DNA from: Enterovibrio norvegicus DSM 15893
Lineage (GTDB): Bacteria; Pseudomonadota; Gammaproteobacteria; Enterobacterales; Vibrionaceae
Assembly (NCBI RefSeq): GCF_900115495.1
Contig: NZ_FOWR01000010.1
Span: 28,727-92,726 of the forward strand
DNA length: 64,000 nucleotides
Reading direction: 5' to 3'
The notes beneath the pieces are model-generated. The model was not told the origin of the DNA. It made no database searches and saw nothing but the letters and a program-made list of their open reading frames with translations. The first letter of the stretch is position 1. Each line of letters begins with the position of its first letter. Both the position numbers and the translations under genes were made by a program. This document shows, piece after piece, positions 16,605 through 25,700 of the stretch.

Positions 16605-19436
16605 ATGAAGCAAGAAGTAAAAGATAACAAAGAAAAAATCAGGTTAATAATATCCGCACTATGTATAACATTGTTTGTTTTATTAGTATCAGGCTGTAAC
16701 GGTGATAAGACGTCAGTAGCACAACAAGCCGCAGATGTAGAAGCTATTGACGACGCTAATGAGGAAGCGCCATTTCTTGAAGAACTAAGAATCGAATACA
16801 ATACAAAAATAAAAGGTGATACAAAAACAGGATTAGTATCAGGATTCTCAAATAACTTTACAGCGACTGGATATTTTACTGATGGATCGACAGATGATCT
16901 CACTAATAGTCAATATATTAATTGGACATCCAGTGATCTAAAAGTGGCATTCATCAGTTCTAATGGCATAGTAAAAGGATATAATCCTGGTAATACCGTC
17001 ATTACAGCGACATATAAAGATCCGAGACTAGATGGCTACAATCTTATCGATGCAACCTATGACTTAGAAGTATTAGAAAAACAGGTAATTTCCGTAAATG
17101 TAGAGAATCAGCATGCGATAGCGGGTGTAAATAAGCCCTTTGACATGGATATCAGCTTTAGCGATGGATCTCGCATTCAAACGTCGTCTGCTCTCATTGA
17201 TAAGGGTCATCTTAAAATTGCTAAAAATCAGTCCGCAGTAGGTGACGCACCAACAGTTTCTTTAGATGAAAATAATAACTTGGATCTGACTAACATCAAC
17301 CAAGCGGCGAAAGTGCCTGTACTTGTGTATTATGGCGAGAAAATTCCAAGCGGTGAAACACCGAATGATAGTTTATGTGAGGAAAAGTGTGTTTCCTTTT
17401 ATTTCATGTTAGACGTGTCTGAAGCAACGCTTCAAAGCGTCAACTTAAGCGTGAATAAACCAAGTATTCCTGCGGGTATCGAGACATTAGTTAGCGTTAG
17501 AGGGACCTACACAAATGGAGTAACAGATGATATCGATATTGAACTAGAGCATATTAAGGCGGAGTATCAAGACGTTACTGGTGTCACTGGTGTCACTGGT
17601 GTCACTGGTGTCATCATCAAGAAAGACGGTAGCGGTAACGTTTTATTTTCATCTAAAAAACCAGGTAATATCATTTTAACTTATGAAAATGGAGCTATTT
17701 CTCAAAAAATTTCAGTTAAAGTTACAGACGCAGTGCTTCAAACAATAAAGTTAGCTTGGGTTGATGAAAGCGAGCAGACTACTGACTCGTATATCGTAGG
17801 TTTGAGCAAAAAAATCCAAGCCACTGCTAAATTTAGCGATGAGAGTTCCAGTATTGTCACCTCCCAAGTTTTTTGGAATACATCTGATAATATTGAAGTC
17901 GTTAGAACAAATAGCAAAGATTTAGATCAAAGATATATAAAATTCAAAGATTACGGTCCGGCCTTTGTTAAAGTGGGTTGGAAGGAGATAGAGAGTGATG
18001 AGTTTATATTTGATATATCTGATGCGGAAATAGAAGCATTAGTGATAGATATAGATAAAGTCAAACTTAGCCAAGGAAGCAGAACAAAATTTTCTGTCAC
18101 CGCCACATACAATAATAAGAAGAAATCAGATGTCACTAGTTTAGTTGGGTGGAGATATCAAGAGCAAGATTGGAATAAAATCATCAATATAGAGGACGGC
18201 TACATCTATGCATTAAAGAAAGGAAAAGGGGAAGTGGAGATCTCTGCAGCTTTAAATAACTTTGAGTCCGAATCCATAAAATTAGAAGTAGCAGACAAAG
18301 AGCTCAAGAAGATCTTTTTCAAAAACTCTGATATCAAAATCCCATCGGGTATAACAACAAAAATTCCGGTTTCTGGTATCTATACAGATGATTCTGTCGG
18401 CTATGTGGAGGATGTGATCTTTGTTATCGAGAATAATGGTGACAGTATTAATGTGACTGAACAAAATAACTCTTATTTAACAGCGACTGGTGAGGGAGAA
18501 TTTTCTCTGCTGGCAAAACTTAAGTCCAACCAACATGTTGCAACAGAGCGTATAATGGTCTCAGTCGACCAAGCATCAAATCTCTTACTTTTTGTAGATG
18601 AAACGCCAATGCTAGTCGGTCAGAAAAGAAAAATAGAGACATTAGTAGGTTTCAAAAACAGTAGCTACATGCATAAAGTGCATTTTTCTAAAGCACTAAT
18701 GAGTGTTACAGGATGCAAAGATAATGACTGTATTGAATTCAATGATTTAACTCAACAACTCATAGCAAAGAAACCAGGTGAGTTTGAAATAACATATTGC
18801 TACGAAAAAATGGATGGTCTTTGCGCATCAAGAATAGTCAAGATAGAAAGTTCTGTAGTACTGCCAGCGATGGAAAATCCATATCCTTATCAAATGGTAA
18901 TAGATAAAGGCAATAGTGTGGTTGCAACTGACATCAACTCTACACATGAAGTAAAAGAATTTAATAATAGTCAAAAATATACATTAAGATTGCATCATAA
19001 AAATTTTGAAATAAACAATGAAGCGGATAACATTAGGATAAAGTCGGTCAAATTCCAAGGGCAGAGTACGCTAAACATTAATGGACTAGCTTATATCAAA
19101 CTCCCATGCAATATATCTCCCGACATAGAAAATAGAGAATGCAACTCGGATGACACCTTATCTTTTGGTCCCGCCACGATAGGAAATAAAGTGTTTTTTT
19201 TATTCGAAGTAGAGCAAGATGTATATGATAACCAATTTTCAACCATCTCAGGTAGTGGAGAAAAGAAAACACTAACCACCTATTTCGTAGAGAAGTTTGA
19301 CATAAAAAAACCATCAACTGGTGGCTCAACTGGTGGCTCAACTGGTGGCTCAACTGGTGGCTCAACTGGTGGTTTTAATCCTGATTGCGTTTCGGACGAC
19401 CAATGTGGATTTCCATTCCCATGTTGTAATCTATAA
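16605..19436 (+). CDS. Large lipoprotein with bacterial Ig-like (BIG_2) repeats
   Basis: 943 residues. N-terminal lipoprotein signal with lipobox LVSGC (Cys about 30), then tandem Ig-like domains of the group 2 type. Recurrent landmarks are TDDLTNSQYINWTSSD, GIVKGYNPGNTVITATY, VFWNTSD and KKPGNIILTYENG. Two in-frame tandem repeats: VTG x4 (bases 17574-17609) and STGG x5 (19314-19373). The tail after the STGG linker is unusual: 20 residues with five cysteines, ending FPFPCCNL. Probably a surface-exposed adhesin or scaffold. Followed 15 bases later by the ToxR-like gene, so perhaps co-transcribed. Confidence 0.75.
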   Translation: MKQEVKDNKEKIRLIISALCITLFVLLVSGCNGDKTSVAQQAADVEAIDDANEEAPFLEELRIEYNTKIKGDTKTGLVSGFSNNFTATGYFTDGSTDDLTNSQYINWTSSDLKVAFISSNGIVKGYNPGNTVITATYKDPRLDGYNLIDATYDLEVLEKQVISVNVENQHAIAGVNKPFDMDISFSDGSRIQTSSALIDKGHLKIAKNQSAVGDAPTVSLDENNNLDLTNINQAAKVPVLVYYGEKIPSGETPNDSLCEEKCVSFYFMLDVSEATLQSVNLSVNKPSIPAGIETLVSVRGTYTNGVTDDIDIELEHIKAEYQDVTGVTGVTGVTGVIIKKDGSGNVLFSSKKPGNIILTYENGAISQKISVKVTDAVLQTIKLAWVDESEQTTDSYIVGLSKKIQATAKFSDESSSIVTSQVFWNTSDNIEVVRTNSKDLDQRYIKFKDYGPAFVKVGWKEIESDEFIFDISDAEIEALVIDIDKVKLSQGSRTKFSVTATYNNKKKSDVTSLVGWRYQEQDWNKIINIEDGYIYALKKGKGEVEISAALNNFESESIKLEVADKELKKIFFKNSDIKIPSGITTKIPVSGIYTDDSVGYVEDVIFVIENNGDSINVTEQNNSYLTATGEGEFSLLAKLKSNQHVATERIMVSVDQASNLLLFVDETPMLVGQKRKIETLVGFKNSSYMHKVHFSKALMSVTGCKDNDCIEFNDLTQQLIAKKPGEFEITYCYEKMDGLCASRIVKIESSVVLPAMENPYPYQMVIDKGNSVVATDINSTHEVKEFNNSQKYTLRLHHKNFEINNEADNIRIKSVKFQGQSTLNINGLAYIKLPCNISPDIENRECNSDDTLSFGPATIGNKVFFLFEVEQDVYDNQFSTISGSGEKKTLTTYFVEKFDIKKPSTGGSTGGSTGGSTGGSTGGFNPDCVSDDQCGFPFPCCNL
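17574..17609 (+). repeat. 9-bp in-frame tandem repeat (4 copies)
   Basis: Four copies of GTYACTGGT coding Val-Thr-Gly inside the Ig-like lipoprotein. Unit length is a multiple of three, so copy-number change keeps the frame. Confidence 0.9.
19314..19373 (+). repeat. 12-bp in-frame tandem repeat (5 copies)
   Basis: Five copies of TCAACTGGTGGC coding Ser-Thr-Gly-Gly, a flexible linker just before the cysteine-rich tail of the lipoprotein. Confidence 0.9.
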
Positions 19437-19451
19437 TAGGTAGGAGAGAGA

Positions 19452-20159
19452 GTGCCTTCATTGATTCGAGAAGAAAATATGCACAGCTACATTTTTGATA
19501 GGTTGAAAAAAACTATTTTTAACAATAGCACTGGAGAAGTGTCAAAGCTAAGTATGTCTGAATCAATGGTACTCTCTCATCTTATTGAAAATAAAGATAA
19601 TGAGGTCAAAAAATCAGATCTTATTGCTGCTGGTTGGCCGATGCGAGTGGTAGGTCCAAACTCTTTGACCATGGCAATAAAAACTATTCGCCAGTCACTT
19701 TCAGACAAAGGCGAAATAATAGAAACGCTGCCCGGTAAAGGGTATATGCTTCACTCTGGCTTTATAGAAGATAGTTTAGATGAAAAATTAGGCGATGCGC
19801 CTAATGTTAAAGACAGTGCGACAGCTGAACCAACCGTGTCTGAGAATAACGATCCCGTTGCACGTTTTTATGAAGGTGAAGAATTCAAATCAATACCGCA
19901 TAAAAAAGAAAATGTAATTCATAATAAGAAAACAAAATTAGTCTTGATTACGTTGTTATTCTTCATTTATGCATTGGCGTTTTTTGTTTCTTTTGTTTTG
20001 CAATCCCATCAAGCATCGCTTGAATGTATCACTGTTGACGGTAAAGTTGTTTGTTCCACAAGTAGCGATATAGGGGACATTTCAGGGTTAGAAGATGGTG
20101 AATACCTATATGGACACTATAATGGCGAAGCTGAAGCATCATTTAAAAAAGTCGAATAG
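19452..20159 (+). CDS. ToxR-like transmembrane winged-helix regulator (copy 1)
   Basis: 235 residues. An OmpR/PhoB-type winged helix fills residues 10-105 (LSMSESMVLSHLIENKDNEV, LTMAIKTIRQSLSDKGEI, then ETLPGKGYML). An acidic linker, one membrane segment (about 165-187, LVLITLLFFIYALAFFVSFVL) and a short periplasmic tail with two cysteines (LECITVDGKVVC) follow. This is the ToxR/TcpP/CadC layout: a cytoplasmic DNA-binding domain tied to a periplasmic sensor. Start is GTG at 19452, five bases after GGAG. It overlaps a second membrane protein gene, likely its ToxS-type partner. Confidence 0.82.
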   Translation: MPSLIREENMHSYIFDRLKKTIFNNSTGEVSKLSMSESMVLSHLIENKDNEVKKSDLIAAGWPMRVVGPNSLTMAIKTIRQSLSDKGEIIETLPGKGYMLHSGFIEDSLDEKLGDAPNVKDSATAEPTVSENNDPVARFYEGEEFKSIPHKKENVIHNKKTKLVLITLLFFIYALAFFVSFVLQSHQASLECITVDGKVVCSTSSDIGDISGLEDGEYLYGHYNGEAEASFKKVE

Positions 20160-20631
20160 AGAATATTCTGTACTTACAGCTCTCATCGTGTTGGGTTTAC
20201 TTATGTTCCTCTGGAATATCAAGCCTTTCATAAATGGCACCGGATGCAAGTTCAAATTCAATAGTGAATCGGAGAACTTGAAGTCTCAAGGTGCATGTAT
20301 AGATGGCATATTGACATCAGTAGTGCATCAGAAAAAATCAGGAAGAATATACACGAAAAAGTATATTTGGGGTTATTGGGGTAGCGATATATTTCTCTAT
20401 TTAGTTTCAGAAAAGTGGCAGAAACCTATCGATATATCAAGAAAAATAGATATCGACTTACAGGATTTTGAATATGACCATATTAATTTTTTGTCTGCAA
20501 AGATATTCAAATCCTCAGAGGGGAAAATTTACTCAGTTTATGACTACCCCATTGATTTAATCCATGAGGATAATATTAACGGTAAGTTTGGGTTTATTGA
20601 TTACGAACCAACATTCATCGGTGTTGAATAG
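20095..20631 (+). CDS. Putative ToxS-like membrane partner (copy 1)
   Basis: Up to 178 residues; starts at 20095, 20110 or 20122 are all possible and all overlap the end of the ToxR-like gene. One membrane segment near the N-terminus (SVLTALIVLGLLMFLW), then a periplasmic domain with two cysteines (GTGCKFKF and QGACIDG). No sequence family recognised. Position, overlap and topology are those of ToxS/TcpH, which stabilise their regulators. AT-rich like its neighbours. Confidence 0.6.
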   Translation: MVNTYMDTIMAKLKHHLKKSNREYSVLTALIVLGLLMFLWNIKPFINGTGCKFKFNSESENLKSQGACIDGILTSVVHQKKSGRIYTKKYIWGYWGSDIFLYLVSEKWQKPIDISRKIDIDLQDFEYDHINFLSAKIFKSSEGKIYSVYDYPIDLIHEDNINGKFGFIDYEPTFIGVE

Positions 20632-20803
20632 AAATAAAAACAGAATAAACTTTAAATTAACCCTTAATTGCACAGTGTTTTATATTAATGGGCCAATGCT
20701 TTCCTTGTCCTAATCTTTTAGCGGCAAACTTTTGCACGGATTGAGTCAGGATGAATCGTCAAGGACCTCAACATTTAATAAAATTGAAATTAGGAAGTAC
20801 AAC

Positions 20804-21327
20804 GTGAAAGAATTATTATTGCTTTAATTGTGTCATCAATTACAATGCCGACACTTGCAAGTGTTAGTAACGGTGACGTTTATATTTTTGTCGGCGGAAA
20901 GAGTGAAGATGGCATGAGCGGCTTTTCGCTAGGTTCTGGTTACACCATTAATGAATATACTTAGGTCGAAACCTCTTATGCCTATGGTGACAACAAAAGC
21001 ACGGCAGACTCCGTACTCGGCCACACTAAAGTTAGCCGCACTGGACATTTTGATGCCGTATTTGGGATCGATGCCAATCCCTATCTCCGTCCATACTTTA
21101 AACTAGGCGCTGCGTACAATAAAAGTAAGCGTACGGCTAACGAACCCAATAATAAGGTCACTGTCATCCGTGATAGTGAATTTAGACCACATATTGCAAC
21201 AGGTTTCCAGTTCTCCGCCCCATCATTAAGTGAAAACGTTTTTGCCAACTTCGAATATAACCAATATCTCGGAGGATATTCTCAATTCAATAGCTGGGGG
21301 ACTGTATCCTTAGGTTATACCTTCTAA
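20804..21327 (+). pseudogene. Broken outer-membrane beta-barrel protein gene
   Basis: One frame, from about 20809 to the TAA at 21325-21327, encodes a signal peptide (IIIALIVSSITMPTLA) and a small barrel of the opacity/OmpA-like type, ending in Phe (VSLGYTF). It is interrupted by TAG at 20962-20964 (NEYT-stop-VETSY). The apparent start, GTG at 20804 with AGGAAG upstream, is one base out of frame with the signal peptide, as if an A was lost from GTGAAA(A)GA. Two lesions make it a likely pseudogene. Recoding or a sequencing error is less likely. It is probably a former target or partner of the upstream ToxR-like system. Confidence 0.7.
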
Positions 21328-21361
21328 TAAACTCAAAATAGTACTGATTAAAATTGTAAAT

Positions 21362-21405
21362 AAGGCTCTATAACGCTTTTTATTAGCTTATGGAGCCTTC
21401 TCTTC
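21362..21405 (+). terminator. Probable terminator after the barrel pseudogene
   Basis: Near-perfect 12-base stem (AAGGCTCTATAA / TTATGGAGCCTT) followed by a weak pyrimidine tract. It marks the end of the AT-rich cluster. Confidence 0.5.
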
Positions 21406-21591
21406 CGTACTAACTATAATCAACATTTTGGAACTTCACGCTTATCTACCCTTTACAAAAGCAGGGATTGAAAATGTTGGACGATCAGGCAAGAAGTCGC
21501 GAGAAATGCCCTATCGCAAGACGGCTTGTCGGGACTATTATGTGTGCAAGATAACGATCTGGCGGCATGCCATAAAGAGCACGAGGTCCAC
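21406..21591 (+). other. Upstream region of the alcohol dehydrogenase gene
   Basis: 186 bases. A 26-codon ORF at 21474 includes ARSREKCPIARRL, faintly like the N-terminus of HxlR-type regulators. It stops early and is at best a relic. The reading frame continuous with the dehydrogenase lacks a good start or ribosome-binding site. Confidence 0.25.
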
Positions 21592-22740
21592 ATGCAATTT
21601 ACCTATTCCAACCCAACGCAAATCCATTTTGGCCAAGGCCAAATTGCAGCCATTGCTGATGTCATCCCAGCACAAAGCAAAGTATTGGTGATTTACGGTG
21701 GCGGTTCCATCAAGAAAAACGGCGTTTACGACCAAGTGACTGACGCATTGAAAAACCACACTTGGCTGGATTTTGCAGGCGTTGAACCGAACCCCACCAA
21801 AGAAACCTTGGACAAAGCCGTCGCGATTGCCAAGCAAGAACAGATTGATTTCATTTTGGCCGTGGGTGGTGGGTCAGTGATTGATGGCTCGAAATACGTT
21901 GCTGCTGCAGCAAAATACGACGGCGACGGCTGGGATATCCTGACCGGTAAATACACCATTGAAAGTGCGCTGCCTATCGGTGCGATCTTAACGCTGCCAG
22001 CTACGGGTTCAGAATCAAACCCGGCCGCGGTCATCACCAAAGCGGAAACCCAAGACAAACTGCCGTTCATGCACCCAAGTGTTCGCCCTGTTTTCGCCGT
22101 GCTCGACCCTGATGCCATGAAAACACTGCCAGAACGTCAGCTTGTTAACGGCATTGCCGACGCGTGGGTACATACCTGTGAGCAATACATCACTCGCCCA
22201 ACAAATGCGGCGGTACAAGACGGCTATGCAGAAACCTTGCTGCGCAATCTGAAAACGTTAGGCGAGCAGTTTGCAGTGCGCGATAACGATGCATGGCGCG
22301 CCAACCTGATGTGGAGTGCTAACCAAGCCCTCTCAGGTTTGATTGGACAAGGCGTACCGCAAGACTGGGCAACGCACATGATAGGCCACGAACTCACTGC
22401 GCTTTGGCACGTCGACCACGCCCGTTCGCTCACCATCATTCAGCCTTCACTGCTGCGTAACCAAATCGATTACAAGCGCGCCAAGCTCGAACAAATGGGC
22501 CGTAATGTCTTTGGCTTCGCGAACAGCGATGATCTGGCAGAACGCACCATTGATGCGATTGAAGCCTTCTACAAGCAATTGGGGTTAGAAACCAAACTGA
22601 CGGAGCACACAGGCAACAAGGAAACCGCCATTAATGCCGTGATCGACCAACTGACAAAACACGGTCTGACCTCACTGGGTGAAAACCAATCGATCACGCT
22701 AGAAAAAAGCCGCGAGATCTTAGAAAACGCGATCGGTTAA
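21592..22740 (+). CDS. Iron-containing alcohol dehydrogenase, YqhD-like
   Basis: 382 residues. Group III metal-dependent dehydrogenase: NAD(P)-binding GGGSIKKNGVYDQV, the GGGSVIDGSKY loop, and metal ligands in NGIADAWVHTCEQY (Asp, His), the later MIGHELTALWHVDHARS (two His) and nearby. The match to YqhD/BdhA-type NADPH-dependent aldehyde reductases is strong along the whole length. YqhD reduces short-chain and toxic aldehydes. Start at MQFTYSNPTQIHFG, as in homologues. Single-gene unit. Confidence 0.88.
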   Translation: MQFTYSNPTQIHFGQGQIAAIADVIPAQSKVLVIYGGGSIKKNGVYDQVTDALKNHTWLDFAGVEPNPTKETLDKAVAIAKQEQIDFILAVGGGSVIDGSKYVAAAAKYDGDGWDILTGKYTIESALPIGAILTLPATGSESNPAAVITKAETQDKLPFMHPSVRPVFAVLDPDAMKTLPERQLVNGIADAWVHTCEQYITRPTNAAVQDGYAETLLRNLKTLGEQFAVRDNDAWRANLMWSANQALSGLIGQGVPQDWATHMIGHELTALWHVDHARSLTIIQPSLLRNQIDYKRAKLEQMGRNVFGFANSDDLAERTIDAIEAFYKQLGLETKLTEHTGNKETAINAVIDQLTKHGLTSLGENQSITLEKSREILENAIG

Positions 22741-22762
22741 CTCATCACTCCATGTGTCCCCT

Positions 22763-22808
22763 TGTCCCTTTCGATGAGCCACGCACTGTCAGCGCATTGA
22801 AAGGGACA
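22763..22808. repeat. Inverted repeat between convergent genes
   Basis: Perfect 10-base arms TGTCCCTTTC/GAAAGGGACA separated by 26 bases. There is no T-run on either side. It may act as a weak bidirectional terminator or mRNA 3' end structure. Confidence 0.45.
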
Positions 22809-22822
22809 CAATGAAGAAAACG

Positions 22823-24352
22823 TCAGTTCGACACATTTGCCATTAACACAGGTCGACATGTACTGTCTTCCGTTGGCACCATCCCTAACGACGCGTCAAT
22901 TTGAGGTGGCTCAACGTAACTGACAGGTTCTGAAACCGAAGGGTAGGTTAACGTGAGCGCTTCAGGCACGTTCTGGCGGTCCGGATTTTTAATGCCTTTT
23001 TCTGTGTTATAGGGGTCAGTGAATACACCGTATTCACCGGGCTGCATTTTGTATCTTACGGATGTATTTCGAAAACCCGCATTCGCAAGATATTTCGAGG
23101 GTTCCTCCCAAGAGCGGTTATCCAAGTTGGTGAAGAATTTAATGTCCACCAGCACAGCATCACACAATGGGGTGACTTCCTCATATTGCGTCGGCCAGCC
23201 CGCACCACCAGAGGTGTCAGGATAGCGCCCCCAATCGCCGCCTTTTAATGGGCAAGCGCCACCACCGCCATAGACGGCTCGGTTAGGGTGATGCACCCCA
23301 TAGACAGGCAGGCCAACCGCCCTCTCTTCTTCACCACCAAGAAAATGAAAGCGGGGTTGGTAGGTGACTTCTGTTTTTAACTGCTCAGGCTGAGAAAGCG
23401 ACGAAAAATAGGCCCCATCAGGACGCACATACCGATGATCATCGTTATCTTGATTGTCATACACTGCCGTCACGAAAAGGTAAGGCTTATTAAAAAACGT
23501 TCGCTCAACCAGGTAATACTCTGTCTGGGTTTTATCTGCATCGATTGCTTTCCATTCAACATGTAATGCATCTTTACCGGGTTGACCTACATTGACCCAC
23601 GTTTTTGCATCAGGGAAATGTTCCAGTCTCAACACATTGAGGTAATTCTCTCTGATGTCGAGCCCTGCTCGTTTACCTAATGGCCCTACTTTATTGGCAG
23701 CCTGTTGGCTGAACGCAAAGTTCATGGCTTTTTTCGCATAGGGGTAATCATTTGCCGACATGGTGCAATACCAATTCGCCAAATCTACAGGTTCGTGGTC
23801 TGCATATTTTCCTTTGAAAAAAGGATGCGTTATTGGCACATCGATATAATTCAACGTGTTATTTTCCGTTACTCTCTCATCGGGGAATTTATAACCAGAC
23901 CAACTTTCATCTTCTAAATAATATCCATATTGATTTCCTATTTTCTTTATAACGTCTTGTGAATATAAATCAGTACCAACAGGTAAGCCTTCTGCTTGTC
24001 TTCTTCGGTACAGTCTGACATTCCCATTTTCTTGAACACGCCATAAACCATGTTTACCTTCGCCAATCATGGTAAAAACTTGCTCAGCAATACTGACAAA
24101 CCGGTAGGTGGCGTTGGTGTTCATATAGCCCATGTAAAAGGGCAAGTGAGGAATTTGAGAATGGGTTCTATCAGGTCGACCAATACCCAGTAACACTTTT
24201 ATATTATTATCAGCACTGACCGACTGGTCGCTGGTATAGAAAAAAGGATCATTATGGGTTAGGTCTGTAAGGTTCTGATTTGCATAAAGGTACGGTGATG
24301 GAAACAAGAGTAAGGTAAAGGGGAATACAGATTTCGATAGGGATATATCCAT
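22823..24352 (-). CDS. Secreted protein of unknown function, 509 aa
   Basis: N-terminal signal peptide (LSKSVFPFTLLLFPSPYLYA, cleavage after YA). The mature protein is rich in aromatic residues, with a glycine-rich GGGGACPLKGGDWGRYPD stretch and about four cysteines (NWYCTMSAND, GACPLK, TPLCDAV, STCRPV), consistent with an exported disulfide-bonded protein. I do not recognise the family. A small secreted cupin gene lies directly upstream on the same strand, 48 bases away, so the two are likely co-transcribed. Confidence 0.55.
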   Translation of the reverse strand: MDISLSKSVFPFTLLLFPSPYLYANQNLTDLTHNDPFFYTSDQSVSADNNIKVLLGIGRPDRTHSQIPHLPFYMGYMNTNATYRFVSIAEQVFTMIGEGKHGLWRVQENGNVRLYRRRQAEGLPVGTDLYSQDVIKKIGNQYGYYLEDESWSGYKFPDERVTENNTLNYIDVPITHPFFKGKYADHEPVDLANWYCTMSANDYPYAKKAMNFAFSQQAANKVGPLGKRAGLDIRENYLNVLRLEHFPDAKTWVNVGQPGKDALHVEWKAIDADKTQTEYYLVERTFFNKPYLFVTAVYDNQDNDDHRYVRPDGAYFSSLSQPEQLKTEVTYQPRFHFLGGEEERAVGLPVYGVHHPNRAVYGGGGACPLKGGDWGRYPDTSGGAGWPTQYEEVTPLCDAVLVDIKFFTNLDNRSWEEPSKYLANAGFRNTSVRYKMQPGEYGVFTDPYNTEKGIKNPDRQNVPEALTLTYPSVSEPVSYVEPPQIDASLGMVPTEDSTCRPVLMANVSN

Positions 24353-24400
24353 GACTATCTCTCCCTGATATCACAGGTTCAGTGATATACATACAAAGAA

Positions 24401-24832
24401 CTAAAACAACTTACGCTGACCACATGCGAATGCTAAGCCTTCATCATCCGTGGAGAAAGTGATGGTCGAGCCCTTTGGAAAAAACAGCACATCACCCACT
24501 TCGCCTTTCACCTTCTGAGTCCCATCAGAGAAATAAATATGCCCGTCTAAAATAATTTTACTGTCATCGTAGTCATAGGTGTAAACAAGCGGATTTCCCT
24601 TTTCAATTTTGAATATACCGCATGCAATAGGCGCACTTGGGCTGGATGATGCAACGATATCCTCAAAATAGGCATTCACGCCTGGTTCATTCATAGACGC
24701 AATAGACATTGAGGGTACATTTTTGAATATCTGTAGATTTTTACTGTCAGCAGAAACTTGAACGCCATGTGAAAATACAAACGTTGAAGATACGCAGAGG
24801 CATAACAGAGTAACCAATTTTAATTTCATCAT
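24401..24832 (-). CDS. Secreted cupin-domain protein (EutQ-like)
   Basis: 143 residues with a signal peptide (MMKLKLVTLLCLCVSSTFVFS, cleaved near SHG). The cupin core shows VYTYDYDDSKIILDGHIYFS and KGEVGDVLFFPKGSTITFST, matching the EutQ-like small cupin group. The usual metal-binding histidines of motif 1 are largely absent, so it may bind a ligand rather than catalyse. First gene of a pair with the 509-residue secreted protein. Confidence 0.68.
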   Translation of the reverse strand: MMKLKLVTLLCLCVSSTFVFSHGVQVSADSKNLQIFKNVPSMSIASMNEPGVNAYFEDIVASSSPSAPIACGIFKIEKGNPLVYTYDYDDSKIILDGHIYFSDGTQKVKGEVGDVLFFPKGSTITFSTDDEGLAFACGQRKLF

Positions 24833-24920
24833 TTTTCATTCCATTTTGGGTTTATTATTTATGCGCAAAAACACATATCGGCAGGTTTTTTTGTGCGCAC
24901 AATGATCTATAGAAGTTAAA

Positions 24921-24953
24921 AAATTACCCGTCAAGTAATAAATTACCCAACAA
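24921..24953 (+). promoter_or_regulatory. Direct repeat in the cupin/XRE divergent promoter
   Basis: AAATTACCC occurs at 24921 and again at 24940, each followed within a few bases by CAAG; spacing 19 bases, about two helical turns. A candidate operator for the XRE-PAS protein encoded 80 bases downstream, or for control of the secreted pair. Confidence 0.35.
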
Positions 24954-25033
24954 GAAATCCCCTTTAAATTCCGATACTTCGTGCTAAGATTTATTTCACT
25001 AACCTGCTCTTCTATTCAAATTAGGAACCCTAA

Positions 25034-25693
25034 ATGGATCAAAGCGGCTTCAGCGACCGTCTAAAGCACCTTCTAAAACAAAAGAAGAAAACCCAAGCCC
25101 ATGTCGCTACTGCAATCGGCACCTCAGTACCCTCTGTGCACCGATGGACCAAGGGCGGGCAGATCGAATACAAGAACCTGAGAAGCCTTGCAGATTACTT
25201 AGGGGTTAATTGGATTTGGCTACGATATGGCGATGAAGCGGTAGAAAGCGTTCAGCAGATGCAGACAGAGGACGCAGCAGCCACAAGCAGACGCAGAGAA
25301 TACCTAAACCAAATCATGGACAGTGAAAATCGCATGCGCCAAGCGCTTGATATGGCTGATATTGTGACGTGGGAATGGAATGTATTGACAGGTTCTGTTG
25401 AATGTTCAAAGAACGCCTCGACCCTCTTCAACGTGGATGAAAACGCGCTCCCTAACTGCATGCTCCCTTACACTGACAATACCATCGAAGAACTCATCGA
25501 CATCTTTGGTAGAAACGCGCCTCATGTCTGGGATTTTTCAGTAAAATCCTCAGATAAAGCCGTGGTCTGGTTTACATCAAAAGCAAAGCTCTACTTCGAT
25601 GTGTCGGGAAGACCCACCAAAGTGATTGGCGTCAGCTTTGAAACGACAAAGCATAAAGTCGATATACCGTCATCAACATCCGTGAAACCCTGA
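25034..25693 (+). CDS. XRE-type HTH regulator with PAS-like domain
   Basis: 219 residues. An N-terminal Cro/CI-type helix-turn-helix (FSDRLKHLLKQKKKTQAHVA then TAIGTSVPSVHRWTKGG) is followed by LADYLGVNWIWLRYG. A short coiled linker (REYLNQIMDSENRMRQALD) and a PAS-like fold (MADIVTWEWNVLTGSVECSK to VIGVSFETTKHK) complete it. A one-component sensor of an unknown small ligand or redox state. Divergent from the secreted cupin pair, its probable target. Confidence 0.75.
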   Translation: MDQSGFSDRLKHLLKQKKKTQAHVATAIGTSVPSVHRWTKGGQIEYKNLRSLADYLGVNWIWLRYGDEAVESVQQMQTEDAAATSRRREYLNQIMDSENRMRQALDMADIVTWEWNVLTGSVECSKNASTLFNVDENALPNCMLPYTDNTIEELIDIFGRNAPHVWDFSVKSSDKAVVWFTSKAKLYFDVSGRPTKVIGVSFETTKHKVDIPSSTSVKP

Positions 25694-25700
25694 CGCGCGA

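Noticed and set aside
21428..21691. ORF overlapping the alcohol dehydrogenase start
   Set aside because: Starts with TTG, runs out of frame into a recognised gene and has no family features.
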